In this document: positions 1 through 6,026 of the stretch, piece by piece
Layout: each line of letters opens with the position of its first letter
Position numbering within the stretch: the first letter of the stretch is position 1
NCBI GenBank assembly: GCA_023441905.1
Contig: JAEZNC010000213.1
Coordinates: 1 to 10,022, forward strand
From: Bacillota bacterium
GTDB taxonomy: Bacteria > Bacillota > Clostridia > Christensenellales > SZUA-584
DNA: 10,022 nt
Reading direction: 5' to 3'
Notes under the pieces: model-generated
The model's input: the letters and a program-made list of their open reading frames with translations, nothing else
Databases searched by the model: none
What the model was told of the DNA's origin: nothing
Made by a program: the position numbers and the translations under genes

Positions 1-1
1 C

Positions 2-1810
2 GTATCCGTCACGGATGTACCGATCGATCTTCGTTATCTGGATGCATCGAACGGCGTTGCGGATTATAAGTCTTTTTTCAAAGGCAGTTTAACGCTGTTT
101 GTCGTTGCGCCCGTCATGACGGAAGGTGCGGTAAGCGGATATTCGATTTCCCAAAAACGCTTTGGTCACGGCATCGGTCTTTCACAGCAGGGAGCCAAAC
201 AGCGCGCGAACTCAACCGAACCCATAGTGAACACTTTTGATAAAATACTTGGGTTTTATTACCCGGGAACGACCCTGACAGTGCAAGCCTACGAGCCTCC
301 GGCCCTGACGCCTGCGTCCCTGCCGGATTACTCGAACGCTAAGTATAAAGCTTCTGACACAACACCCCTAAAAGTCAGAAGCGGAACCGGTACAGGGTAT
401 GGCATATTGGGAACATTTCCAGCTGACGCAAGAATGGAAATCGTACAGCTCAACGCGGGAACGGGCAGCGGCTACACTTGGCACAAGATTTTCTACGGTG
501 GGCAGTATGGCTATGTGGCATCAAATTTCGTTCAGCCGGATACCAATCCGCTGACAAGGACACCGATTGCCGTCGGCTTCGAGACCAACGGCGGCAGCTC
601 CGTCTCCGCACCGGCCTATTACCACGCGGACAGCATTACCGCCGCGCCATCATCGTCTCGGGCGGGCTTTGCTCTCGAAGGCTGGTATTACGACGCCGGG
701 CTCACGTCGAAGGTCTCTTTCCCAATTGTCGTGACGCGCAGCACCACGCTCTATGCCAAATGGGTATCAAACGTCTGCACCGTGAATTTTGATTCGCAGG
801 GCGGCTCGCCGGTAGCGGGCGTGCAAATGAACTACGGAGATACCATTCCATCCGAACCTGCCACATCACGGCCCGGCTACAACTTTGCGGGCTGGTTTAA
901 CGGTGCGGGCCAGCGTGTCTCGTTCCCGTGTACGGTGACGGACAACGCCACACTCTATGCTGGGTGGAACGCGCAGCCGCAGACCAACATGCTCGGCGGT
1001 GTCGGCCTTTCGAGCGGCTCATTGAACCGCGCCTTTGCGAAAACGGTGACGAGCTATAAAATCACAATCGGAGAGAACGACGGCAGCTTTACGCTGACGC
1101 CTGTGAAGGAATACGACGGTGCGACGATGACGATCAACGGCAAGCCGTATTCAAATTATACCGTGAACCTCGCCAACGGCAAGAGCACTACGATAAAGGT
1201 CAAGGTCACCTTCGCCAAGAAGTCTAAAACCTATAAGTTCACCGTGACGAGAGCAAAGTCATCCAACAACGCGCTGAGCTCATTGTCTGTCATCGGCGGA
1301 TCGCTGGATCAGCCGTTCAACCCGAACGTGCTCAATTACACACTCAATCTCGATGAAAATACGAAGAGCACGTCAATCAAGGCGTTCGCCGCCGCGGGCA
1401 AAGCGGCCAGCGTCTCGCCCTCGTCCAAAAAGATATCGCTCAACAACGGGCAGAGCAAGGATGTGAAGATCACGGTCAAGGCCCAGTCGGGCGCCAAGCG
1501 GACATACACGATCCGCGTCGTGCGGGCGGCGTCCACGAACGCCGATTTAAAGTCGCTCAAGGCCAGCGGAATGGCACCGGGGTTCAGCCCGGGCAATACA
1601 AATTACACCATCGTGCTGCCCGCAAACAAGAGTTCCGCATCGATTTCCGCAAAGGCGGCCGGATACAAGGCTGCGGTTTATATCGACGGCGCGAAAAAGT
1701 CATCGAAGAAGGTGACGCTCGCAAACGGACAGAGCGCCGTTGTGCGAGTGACGGTGGTGTCTCAGGCGGGCAATGCGAAGGAGTATGTGATCACCGTCAT
1801 CAGGCAATAG
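2..1810 (+). CDS. SpoIID/LytB-domain secreted protein with SH3, InlB-type and cadherin-like repeats (5' end outside the window)
   Basis: The frame is already open at base 2 and gives 602 codons to the TAG; the true start lies upstream. Numbering from base 2, residues 54-65 (FGHGIGLSQQGA) match the conserved C-terminal motif of SpoIID/LytB peptidoglycan-binding or lytic domains, which closes near the YYPGT at about 87. Then come a bacterial SH3-like domain (about 123-178, LKVRSGTGTGYG), two InlB B-repeat/Listeria-Bacteroides modules (about 189-254 and 259-322, each with an FxxxGG start and ending YAKW or YAGW), and three cadherin-like beta-sandwich modules (about 331-418, 424-508, 514-601). 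No LPXTG motif or C-terminal membrane segment is visible, so it is probably secreted and held to the wall by its own domains. SpoIID proteins cleave glycan strands during engulfment; the fused adhesin-like tail points to a cell-surface or spore-surface role instead. The catalytic part is mostly outside the window, so activity cannot be judged. Confidence 0.85.
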   Translation, partial: VSVTDVPIDLRYLDASNGVADYKSFFKGSLTLFVVAPVMTEGAVSGYSISQKRFGHGIGLSQQGAKQRANSTEPIVNTFDKILGFYYPGTTLTVQAYEPPALTPASLPDYSNAKYKASDTTPLKVRSGTGTGYGILGTFPADARMEIVQLNAGTGSGYTWHKIFYGGQYGYVASNFVQPDTNPLTRTPIAVGFETNGGSSVSAPAYYHADSITAAPSSSRAGFALEGWYYDAGLTSKVSFPIVVTRSTTLYAKWVSNVCTVNFDSQGGSPVAGVQMNYGDTIPSEPATSRPGYNFAGWFNGAGQRVSFPCTVTDNATLYAGWNAQPQTNMLGGVGLSSGSLNRAFAKTVTSYKITIGENDGSFTLTPVKEYDGATMTINGKPYSNYTVNLANGKSTTIKVKVTFAKKSKTYKFTVTRAKSSNNALSSLSVIGGSLDQPFNPNVLNYTLNLDENTKSTSIKAFAAAGKAASVSPSSKKISLNNGQSKDVKITVKAQSGAKRTYTIRVVRAASTNADLKSLKASGMAPGFSPGNTNYTIVLPANKSSASISAKAAGYKAAVYIDGAKKSSKKVTLANGQSAVVRVTVVSQAGNAKEYVITVIRQ

Positions 1811-1841
1811 GATTTTTATCAAAATTTAAGATAATAAGATG

Positions 1842-1873
1842 CAGTCTGCCGGAATTTCCGGCAGACTGTTTTT
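1842..1873 (+). terminator. Rho-independent terminator after the SpoIID-like gene
   Basis: A perfect inverted repeat, CAGTCTGCCGGAA (1842-1854) with TTCCGGCAGACTG (1856-1868), is followed at once by TTTTT (1869-1873). It begins 32 bases after the stop codon. On the opposite strand the stem is followed by CATCTTATTATC rather than a T run, so at best it weakly ends the convergent lipoprotein transcript too. Confidence 0.93.
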
Positions 1874-1974
1874 AATGAAGACGGGTTCACATTATTCTTA
1901 GGGTGCAGCAAAGAAGGGACGCTCTTTAACTGCCTTGTATGCTTAAGGGAAGATGAAGTCGGATTAGCTTTTAT

Positions 1975-2586
1975 TCACACTTGGTTTGTATCGCCGCTGA
2001 TGTCGTCAATCCCTTGGCTGTCGGGGGCTGCGTCCTGATCGGGAAAGCCTCCCGCCATCCGCATCACCGTGATGCTCATTACCGCCTTGCCGTCAGTTTG
2101 AGCAGTCACGATATCGCCGGTTTGAAGATCTGCCAGCGAGCCTGTCTTTGAGTCGCTGCCGGATTGTATCGTGATCACGGTGCTGTCCGAAACGGTGATC
2201 GTCTTTTCTTCTTCTGTCAGTGTCATGCCTCCCGGCACATCGCCGTCACCTCGAAACGCGCCGCCGGGCGGGGGATTACCCGGTACCTTGTCGTTCTGTT
2301 GAGGCATGTCACCAGACGGGCCATTACCGTCCTGCGGGCCGGTTGGGGCATCTCCATTCGCGGTCGCCGACGATGTTGCATCGGCTCCGTTTTGAGATCC
2401 GTTCATCTGTGGCCTCTGTGGCGGTGCGCCAACGGCAATGGTGATGCTGGTGCCGTCAATGGCTGTAATTTGCCCGAATAATACCGAATTTGCAGCGGCA
2501 CTGTCATCCCCGTTGCTTGCACATCCCCCCAGTATTATAAAAGCGCTCAATATCCCAAACATCAGCATGAATCCTTTTTTTAGCAT
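1975..2586 (-). CDS. Small lipoprotein of unknown function with a Gly/Pro/Asn-rich linker
   Basis: 203 residues. The N-terminus has a KK pair, a hydrophobic stretch (about 6-20) and a lipobox LGGC with Cys22 as the predicted lipidated residue, so it should be anchored to the outer face of the membrane. A short beta-rich piece (about 35-53, VLFGQITAIDGTSITIAVG) is separated by a low-complexity Gly/Pro/Asn/Gln linker (about 54-120) from a second beta-rich piece (about 121-177, including KTITVSDSTVITI and LADLQTGDIV). The pattern recalls small OB-like or DUF5666-like lipoproteins, but I do not recognise the family. The ATG is well supported: AGAGAGG lies 8 bases upstream on the minus strand. It has its own promoter module (2620-2675), shared with the candidate RNA upstream. 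No clear terminator follows it before the convergent gene. Real gene with good confidence; function unknown. Confidence 0.8.
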   Translation of the reverse strand: MLKKGFMLMFGILSAFIILGGCASNGDDSAAANSVLFGQITAIDGTSITIAVGAPPQRPQMNGSQNGADATSSATANGDAPTGPQDGNGPSGDMPQQNDKVPGNPPPGGAFRGDGDVPGGMTLTEEEKTITVSDSTVITIQSGSDSKTGSLADLQTGDIVTAQTDGKAVMSITVMRMAGGFPDQDAAPDSQGIDDISGDTNQV

Positions 2587-2619
2587 CGTTTAAACCTCTC
2601 TTGCTTACTTGTTACGGGT

Positions 2620-2675
2620 ATCATATCAGCGCATATTAACAGCATTCTATCAGCCACATTAACAATTTATGAACA
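2620..2675 (-). promoter_or_regulatory. Lipoprotein promoter with direct-repeat regulator box
   Basis: Read on the minus strand: TGTTCA (2675-2670), 5 bases, TGTTAA (2664-2659), then a third TGTTAA at 2641-2636, giving spacings of 11 and 23 bases, which puts all half-sites on one helix face. The last two are part of a longer imperfect direct repeat (2644-2664 and 2620-2641, TGTTAATRTG...CTGATA). An extended -10, TGATATGAT (TATGAT at 2625-2620), follows. The hexamer 17 bases upstream of it (AGAATG) is a poor -35, as expected for an activator-dependent promoter. 6-N5-6 direct repeats are typical of OmpR/PhoB-family response regulators; which regulator is unknown. Confidence 0.6.
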
Positions 2676-2684
2676 CCGGATAAA

Positions 2685-2711
2685 CAAAAAAGGCTGCTTT
2701 TCAGCGGCCTT
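2685..2711 (-). terminator. Rho-independent terminator of the candidate RNA
   Basis: On the minus strand AAGGCCGC (2711-2704) pairs with GCAGCCTT (2697-2690) with one C-A mismatch around a TGAAAA loop, and runs into six T residues (2691-2686) followed by G. It lies just upstream of the lipoprotein regulator box, so it ends a transcript from the 2712-3000 region before the lipoprotein promoter begins. Confidence 0.75.
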
Positions 2712-2807
2712 CTTTGCTTATCGCTTAGGGGAAACTATGAAAAGATTTGGTTTAAGCGGTGATTTTGCCGGGTTGCAGCGGGTTTTTGCCCTGTTATACC
2801 GTTCGGT

Positions 2808-2890
2808 GCATTGTCGTCGCCTCATGACGTGTCGTCCGGTGAATCCCTTCACCTTCTGAGCATTGTCGTCGCCACGAGACGTGCCGCCGG
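2808..2890 (-). repeat. Imperfect duplicated module inside the candidate RNA
   Basis: Two copies, 2808-2839 and 2860-2890, offset by 52 bases, share the exact 14-mer GCATTGTCGTCGCC on the plus strand (2808-2821 and 2860-2873) and continue as ...GACGTG(T/C)(C)G(T/C)CGG. On the minus strand each copy can close a small hairpin, CGTC-(7 nt)-GACG, whose loops differ in the first four bases (TCGT or ATGA) while the rest is kept. Confidence 0.7.
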
Positions 2891-3000
2891 ACGCAGTATG
2901 GCCGCTTCTTTGCAGGTGCGCCTGCCTTCTTCTCGGATGCGGCAGTCTCTATAACTCGCCGCTGCTGCCGCCTGATACCCTAGTCTTAGCCAATGGGGCA

Positions 3001-3056
3001 ATCATATCAGCATATCATGACAACATTTCGGATGGAATTTAAACAAACTATGAACA
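3001..3056 (-). promoter_or_regulatory. Promoter of the candidate RNA, same module as the lipoprotein promoter
   Basis: On the minus strand: TGTTCA (3056-3051), 5 bases, TGTTTA (3045-3040), then GCTGATATGAT (3011-3001) with the -10 TATGAT at 3006-3001. Every element sits 381 bases from its counterpart before the lipoprotein gene, so the internal spacing is identical. The hexamer 17 bases upstream of the -10 (GAAATG) is again a poor -35. The expected transcription start is near 2994. Confidence 0.6.
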
Positions 3057-3057
3057 T

Positions 3058-3093
3058 CAAAGAAAGACGCTGACGGTTGAGTCCAGCGCCTTT
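3058..3093 (-). terminator. Probable terminator of the LysM-GH18 gene
   Basis: On the minus strand AAAGGCGCTG (3093-3084) pairs with CAGCGTCTTT (3072-3063) with one G-T pair and an 11-base loop, followed by an interrupted T tract (CTTTG). It starts 16 bases after the stop codon. The weak T tract lowers confidence. Confidence 0.6.
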
Positions 3094-3109
3094 GCTTGAT
3101 GAATGCTGT

Positions 3110-4399
3110 TTACGGCACCACCTTGACGATGCTGAACATGCTGTCGAGCACGGCCCAGTTCTGCGGAAACTCGAGGCCGAGCAGCCAGTAGCTCACACCG
3201 CGCAGATCGTACTTGTTGACGAGCAGCAGCTTAGCGCGCACGCTGCGCGCATCCTCAAACCACACCTCATGCTGAACGCCGTTGCTGTCGTAGTACTTAA
3301 ACGTGGGGGCTTGTGTCTGCTCGTTGTAGCTGATTGTCGCGCCCACCTGCGCCGCGAGCTTAAGCGCGTCCTGCGGGCTTAAACGTTTGGCCCATTTTCC
3401 GCCCGGCATAAACGGCAGCATCCAGTCGTAACCGTAAAGCGGCATGCCCATGAGTATCTTGCGGCTGGGTATCACGGACACCGCATAGCGGAGCACCTCT
3501 TCTACGAGGTCCACCGGGGCAACGGCATACGGCGGCCCGCCCGACCATCCCCATTCATACGTCATAATGATCACAAAATCCACGATTTCGCCGTGCGCCT
3601 TGTAATCATGCGCGCCGTGCCACGCGCCTGTTTGATATTCGGAGTTCTTGGGCGCGAGCGCTGTGGACACCACGAACCCGGCGGGGTGAAGCGCCGCCAC
3701 CACGCGCCGCAGAAAATCATTGTAGCGGTTAGCGTTTTCGGGCGATATCCGCTCAAAATCGATATTGACGCCGTAATAGCCCTTGGTGCGCATCGTCTGA
3801 AGCATGTTGTTAATCAGCGTATCCTGCACCGCCGTGTCGTTCAATATCGCGTCGACGAGCTCCGTATCGAAGGTGCCTGTGCCGAAGTTCGTGAGCACGA
3901 GCAGCGGGGCAATGCGAAATTGCCGGGCTGCCGCGAGCATAGCCGTGTCGTTAATGGGTTTTAAACTGCCGTCAGCGCGCACCTGATAGCTGAACGGGCT
4001 CAAATATGTGAGAAATTCGCCCACCTCGCGAACGGTCTGCGCCTCAGTCTCGGGTGTGGAGGGCTCAATGTAGCCGTTGACTTCGATAAACCCGTAATTC
4101 TTTTCTCTGACCGGTATGCGCAGCACCGTGCCTGGGGTCAGCGCATCGGGGTTCGTAATGCCATTCAGTGCGATGATGCTGCCCGTTGTGGTCCCAAAGC
4201 GACGCGCGATGGAAAAAAGCGTGTCTCCGGGCACGACGGTATATGAAGTTTCCTGCGTGGGGATCACCAGTGTCTGCCCGACGACAAGGAACGGAATATC
4301 ACCCAGCTGATTGACGCGATAAATTTCATCCGGGGAAACGCCGTACCGCCGGGCAATGCTATAAAGCGAATCACCCTGCTTCACTACATGTATATCCAA
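3110..4399 (-). CDS. Spore cortex N-acetylglucosaminidase, LysM-LysM-GH18 (SleL/YaaH type)
   Basis: 429 residues. Two LysM peptidoglycan-binding domains come first (about 2-47, VKQGDSLYSIARRYGV; about 52-96, VVPGDTLFSIARRFGT), then a glycoside hydrolase family 18 domain (about 103-425). The GH18 signature reads GVNIDFE at 210-216, with Glu216 the predicted acid catalyst and Asp214 its partner. This architecture is that of SleL/YaaH, which cleaves cortex peptidoglycan fragments during germination. There is no signal peptide, as is usual for spore-coat enzymes of this family made in the mother cell. The start is TTG at 4399-4397, preceded by AAGGAAG; the frame is closed by a TAA 18 bases upstream, and no in-frame ATG lies close by. 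It is divergent from cwlJ across 164 bases, which fits co-expression during sporulation. YdhD and other LysM-GH18 paralogues are alternatives, so I leave the symbol empty. Confidence 0.9.
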   Translation of the reverse strand: MDIHVVKQGDSLYSIARRYGVSPDEIYRVNQLGDIPFLVVGQTLVIPTQETSYTVVPGDTLFSIARRFGTTTGSIIALNGITNPDALTPGTVLRIPVREKNYGFIEVNGYIEPSTPETEAQTVREVGEFLTYLSPFSYQVRADGSLKPINDTAMLAAARQFRIAPLLVLTNFGTGTFDTELVDAILNDTAVQDTLINNMLQTMRTKGYYGVNIDFERISPENANRYNDFLRRVVAALHPAGFVVSTALAPKNSEYQTGAWHGAHDYKAHGEIVDFVIIMTYEWGWSGGPPYAVAPVDLVEEVLRYAVSVIPSRKILMGMPLYGYDWMLPFMPGGKWAKRLSPQDALKLAAQVGATISYNEQTQAPTFKYYDSNGVQHEVWFEDARSVRAKLLLVNKYDLRGVSYWLLGLEFPQNWAVLDSMFSIVKVVP

Positions 4400-4438
4400 A
4401 TTAATATCACTTCCTTAAAACAATAGTTTTGGTTGGTA

Positions 4439-4466
4439 TATTATATGGAAACTGTCTCAGTTAAGT
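4439..4466 (-). promoter_or_regulatory. Possible late-sporulation (sigma-K/E-like) promoter of the LysM-GH18 gene
   Basis: On the minus strand CATATAATA (4447-4439) fits the sigma-K -10 pattern CATANNNTA and resembles the sigma-E -10. An AC dinucleotide (4466-4465) lies 17 bases upstream, matching the short sigma-K -35. A vegetative reading (TATAAT) is also possible but lacks a TTGACA-like -35 at the right distance. Assigned by pattern only. Confidence 0.35.
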
Positions 4467-4563
4467 TTATTTTTATCACCAAATCTTTATCACTTTTCGG
4501 TTGACGGCAATATACTATACTGTATGCGCCAGTGAGGAATTCATAAATGAAGTTGGTGATAAA

Positions 4564-5007
4564 ATGGAACTATCAGGTAGAGAACTATTTGCACGAATGA
4601 TACAGTGTGAAGCGGGAGGAGAGGGTTTGAGCGGCATGGAGGCTGTTGCGACGACGATTATGAACAGAGTTCACGTCTCATATGGTGAGTACTTAAGAAC
4701 AGGGCAGGGAGATCTGCGGCGGGTATTGACTCAGCCGGGGCAGTTTACCTGCTATATGGACACAGTGAACGGCGTGTATAATCCGCAGAATGTATGGAAC
4801 ATGGTTCCTGAGCAAATTCACTATGATGTGGCTGACTGGGCACTTGCGGGCAATGTCCACGGAGGGGCTATCGAGACGCTCTGGTATATGAACCCGTTTA
4901 GGCCGGAATGTCCGCCGTATTTTCCGTATAACCGCACAGGCGTCCAGTTTAACAGAGTTGCGCAGCATTGCTTTTTCCAACCGACAAGCCTTTACGCATT
5001 GACATAA
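4564..5007 (+). CDS. cwlJ: Spore cortex-lytic enzyme CwlJ (Hydrolase_2 family)
   Basis: 147 residues, close to the usual length for CwlJ. It consists of one SleB/CwlJ catalytic domain without a signal peptide or binding domain: ELFARMIQCEAGGEG (7-21) holds the conserved EA-x-GE motif with Glu16 the predicted catalytic residue, followed by the family pattern AVATTIMNRV, QPGQF and WYMNP. CwlJ sits in the spore coat and hydrolyses delta-lactam-containing cortex when germination begins. The ATG at 4564 is chosen because GGTGAT, complementary to the 16S rRNA tail, precedes it and the family starts there; an upstream in-frame TTG at 4501 would add 21 residues unlike the family. The gene is followed 23 bases later by gerQ, its known localisation partner, which separates it from the related SleB. 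Confidence 0.92.
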   Translation: MELSGRELFARMIQCEAGGEGLSGMEAVATTIMNRVHVSYGEYLRTGQGDLRRVLTQPGQFTCYMDTVNGVYNPQNVWNMVPEQIHYDVADWALAGNVHGGAIETLWYMNPFRPECPPYFPYNRTGVQFNRVAQHCFFQPTSLYALT

Positions 5008-5030
5008 AAAATTTAGAAAGGAGACAATAA

Positions 5031-5606
5031 ATGAACTGCAATCAATACAACAACAGCCAAACGCAACCGATGGGACAGATGCATAAAGATATGACGACAA
5101 GACCTATGCAGCCGGACAGCATGGATATGAATATGGGCAGACAAATGGGTATGCAAAGCCCCCCGATGAGCATGGGGAGAATGCATGATATGCAGACCAC
5201 ACCAATGAGCACAGGGAGGACGGCGGGCATGCAGAGCCTTCCCATGGAAACAGTAAGAGTATGGGATACTCAGGGTGTGTCCATGACGGATACGGGGCAG
5301 GGCATGAGCCCTTCAATGATGCCGCCGCCCGGGGGCTGGAATCTGCCCAGCACAACGGCACAGCCGCTTGCCATGCAAACCCCGACGACCGTTGAAAGCC
5401 CTTATTACACCGCCGGTTTCTTAAGAAACTTCATCGGGAAAACGATGCGTGTGGAGTTTTTAATCGGGACATCCGGCGCACTGGTAGACAGAACGGGCGA
5501 GCTTATGGAGGTAGGCGCAAGTTATATTGTGCTCCAGCCTTCCTTCACGGACGACCTTGTGATGTGCGACCTGTACGCAATCAGGTTTGTGACGATATAT
5601 CAGTAA
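5031..5606 (+). CDS. gerQ: Spore coat protein GerQ with Met/Gln-rich repeat N-terminus
   Basis: 191 residues. The C-terminal part (about 124-190, SPYYTAGFLRNFIGKTMRVEF onward to AIRFVTIYQ, read as separate blocks) is the conserved GerQ domain. GerQ is a coat protein needed to place CwlJ in the spore; the gene lies directly after cwlJ behind a strong AAAGGAGA site 6 bases from its ATG, so the two form an operon. The first 120 residues are low-complexity: 22 Met and many Gln, Pro and Thr, with 13-residue repeats at 41-53, 54-66 and 67-79 and a decayed copy at 80-92. There are only two Lys (19 and 137). In Bacillus subtilis GerQ is cross-linked by transglutaminase through N-terminal Lys; here the N-terminus has Gln instead, so any cross-linking would differ. 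A terminator follows. Confidence 0.92.
   Translation: MNCNQYNNSQTQPMGQMHKDMTTRPMQPDSMDMNMGRQMGMQSPPMSMGRMHDMQTTPMSTGRTAGMQSLPMETVRVWDTQGVSMTDTGQGMSPSMMPPPGGWNLPSTTAQPLAMQTPTTVESPYYTAGFLRNFIGKTMRVEFLIGTSGALVDRTGELMEVGASYIVLQPSFTDDLVMCDLYAIRFVTIYQ
5151..5306 (+). repeat. 39-bp tandem repeats inside gerQ
   Basis: Three clear units (5151-5189, 5190-5228, 5229-5267) and a degenerate fourth (5268-5306) encode MQSPPMSMGRMHD, MQTTPMSTGRTAG, MQSLPMETVRVWD and TQGVSMTDTGQGM-like residues. The core MQ-x-x-P-M is kept in the first three. Confidence 0.75.
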
Positions 5607-5628
5607 AAACATAGGGCCGCAATGAACG

Positions 5629-5661
5629 GAATAAGCCTTGAGTTTAAGGGCTTATTCTTTT
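5629..5661 (+). terminator. Rho-independent terminator of cwlJ-gerQ
   Basis: GAATAAGCC (5629-5637) pairs perfectly with GGCTTATTC (5649-5657), with extra CTT/AAG pairing possible inside the loop, followed by TTTT and TATT. It lies 22 bases after the gerQ stop. Confidence 0.9.
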
Positions 5662-6010
5662 ATTAGCCTTTCAGGCGGAGCAGGTATGCGCCCCCTCATC
5701 AGGTGTTCACAGGCGGCTTGTATCAATATCGGCCGGATAAATTCCTGAGAGAAAAATGCTTTTTTGGGGTATAGAGCGGTGATCTTTTGCGACCAAATCA
5801 AAAAGCGAATATCGCTCTCGTTGGGCGCATAGCCTTAGGTAAACGCTGATTAATTCGGAACGCTGTCTTGATGGCTGCTTCCGTGCTCTGCGGTGTCGCT
5901 GAAATCTCGAAATAGCGCTGCTATTCCCACGATTTCGCTCTGCATAGCGCGAAATCCGCTCATCCATCCATCACTCCTTATTTAATCATTGTTTACTTGA
6001 ATAATATGAT
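5662..6010. repeat. Non-coding stretch with overlapping palindromes, possible dispersed repeat
   Basis: No convincing gene lies between gerQ and pdaA. The right part is strongly palindromic: GAAATC (5901-5906) pairs with GATTTC (5931-5936) around an inner AATAGC-GCT-GCTATT hairpin (5911-5925); the same GATTTCGC (5931-5938) also pairs perfectly with GCGAAATC (5949-5956), so the two folds exclude each other. A small AGCGA-ATA-TCGCT hairpin lies near 5805-5817. The element has no T run on either strand, so it is not an ordinary terminator. It looks like a MITE or intergenic palindromic repeat, but only one copy is visible here. No pdaA promoter stood out. Confidence 0.4.
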
Positions 6011-6026
6011 GAAAGGAGGCTTGTGC

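Larger units (their letters stand above)
2685..2994 (-). ncRNA. Candidate structured non-coding RNA, about 310 nt, family not recognised
   Basis: This gap between the lipoprotein and the LysM-GH18 gene is bounded on the minus strand by a promoter module (-10 at 3006-3001) and a terminator (2711-2685). No convincing ORF lies on that strand. It is GC-rich and can form many short helices: GCGGCAG with CTGCCGC (between about 2973 and 2939), GCAGG-CGCA-CCTGC (about 2925-2912), GTCCGG with CCGGAC, and GGTGAA-GGGA-TTCACC (about 2854-2839). A module of about 32 nt occurs twice (2860-2890 and 2808-2839) around an exact 14-mer, GGCGACGACAATGC. I compared it from memory with tmRNA, RNase P RNA, SRP RNA, 6S RNA, glmS and the common riboswitches and saw none of their conserved motifs. 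The boundaries and the existence of the RNA are inferred. Confidence 0.5.

Noticed and set aside
2044..2058. Pro/Gly-rich repeats in the lipoprotein as a possible CRISPR-like or DNA repeat
   Set aside because: The similarity is at amino acid level in a low-complexity linker; no regular DNA repeat or spacer pattern is present anywhere in the window.
2722..2856. Minus-strand Arg/Lys-rich ORF of 35-44 codons inside the candidate RNA
   Set aside because: No ribosome binding site at either possible start, and basic composition typical of chance translation of GC-rich structured sequence.
2737..2859. 40-codon plus-strand ORF with AGGGG five bases before its ATG, antisense to the candidate RNA
   Set aside because: It has a plausible start, but its residues show no recognisable pattern, no plus-strand promoter or terminator frames it, and it crosses the duplicated RNA module. 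Only comparative data could rescue it.
4501..4563. Upstream TTG start for cwlJ
   Set aside because: It has no SD, adds residues unlike the family, and lies in the probable promoter zone; ATG 4564 has GGTGAT in front.
5707..5967. 86-codon minus-strand ORF with AAGGAG six bases before its ATG
   Set aside because: The start context is good, but it reads through the overlapping palindromes, is rich in Arg and Ser, and resembles no domain I know. More likely a chance ORF in a dispersed repeat.
5997..6026. Upstream TTG start for pdaA
   Set aside because: The strong AAAGGAGG lies downstream of this codon and serves ATG 6027, which begins a normal signal sequence.
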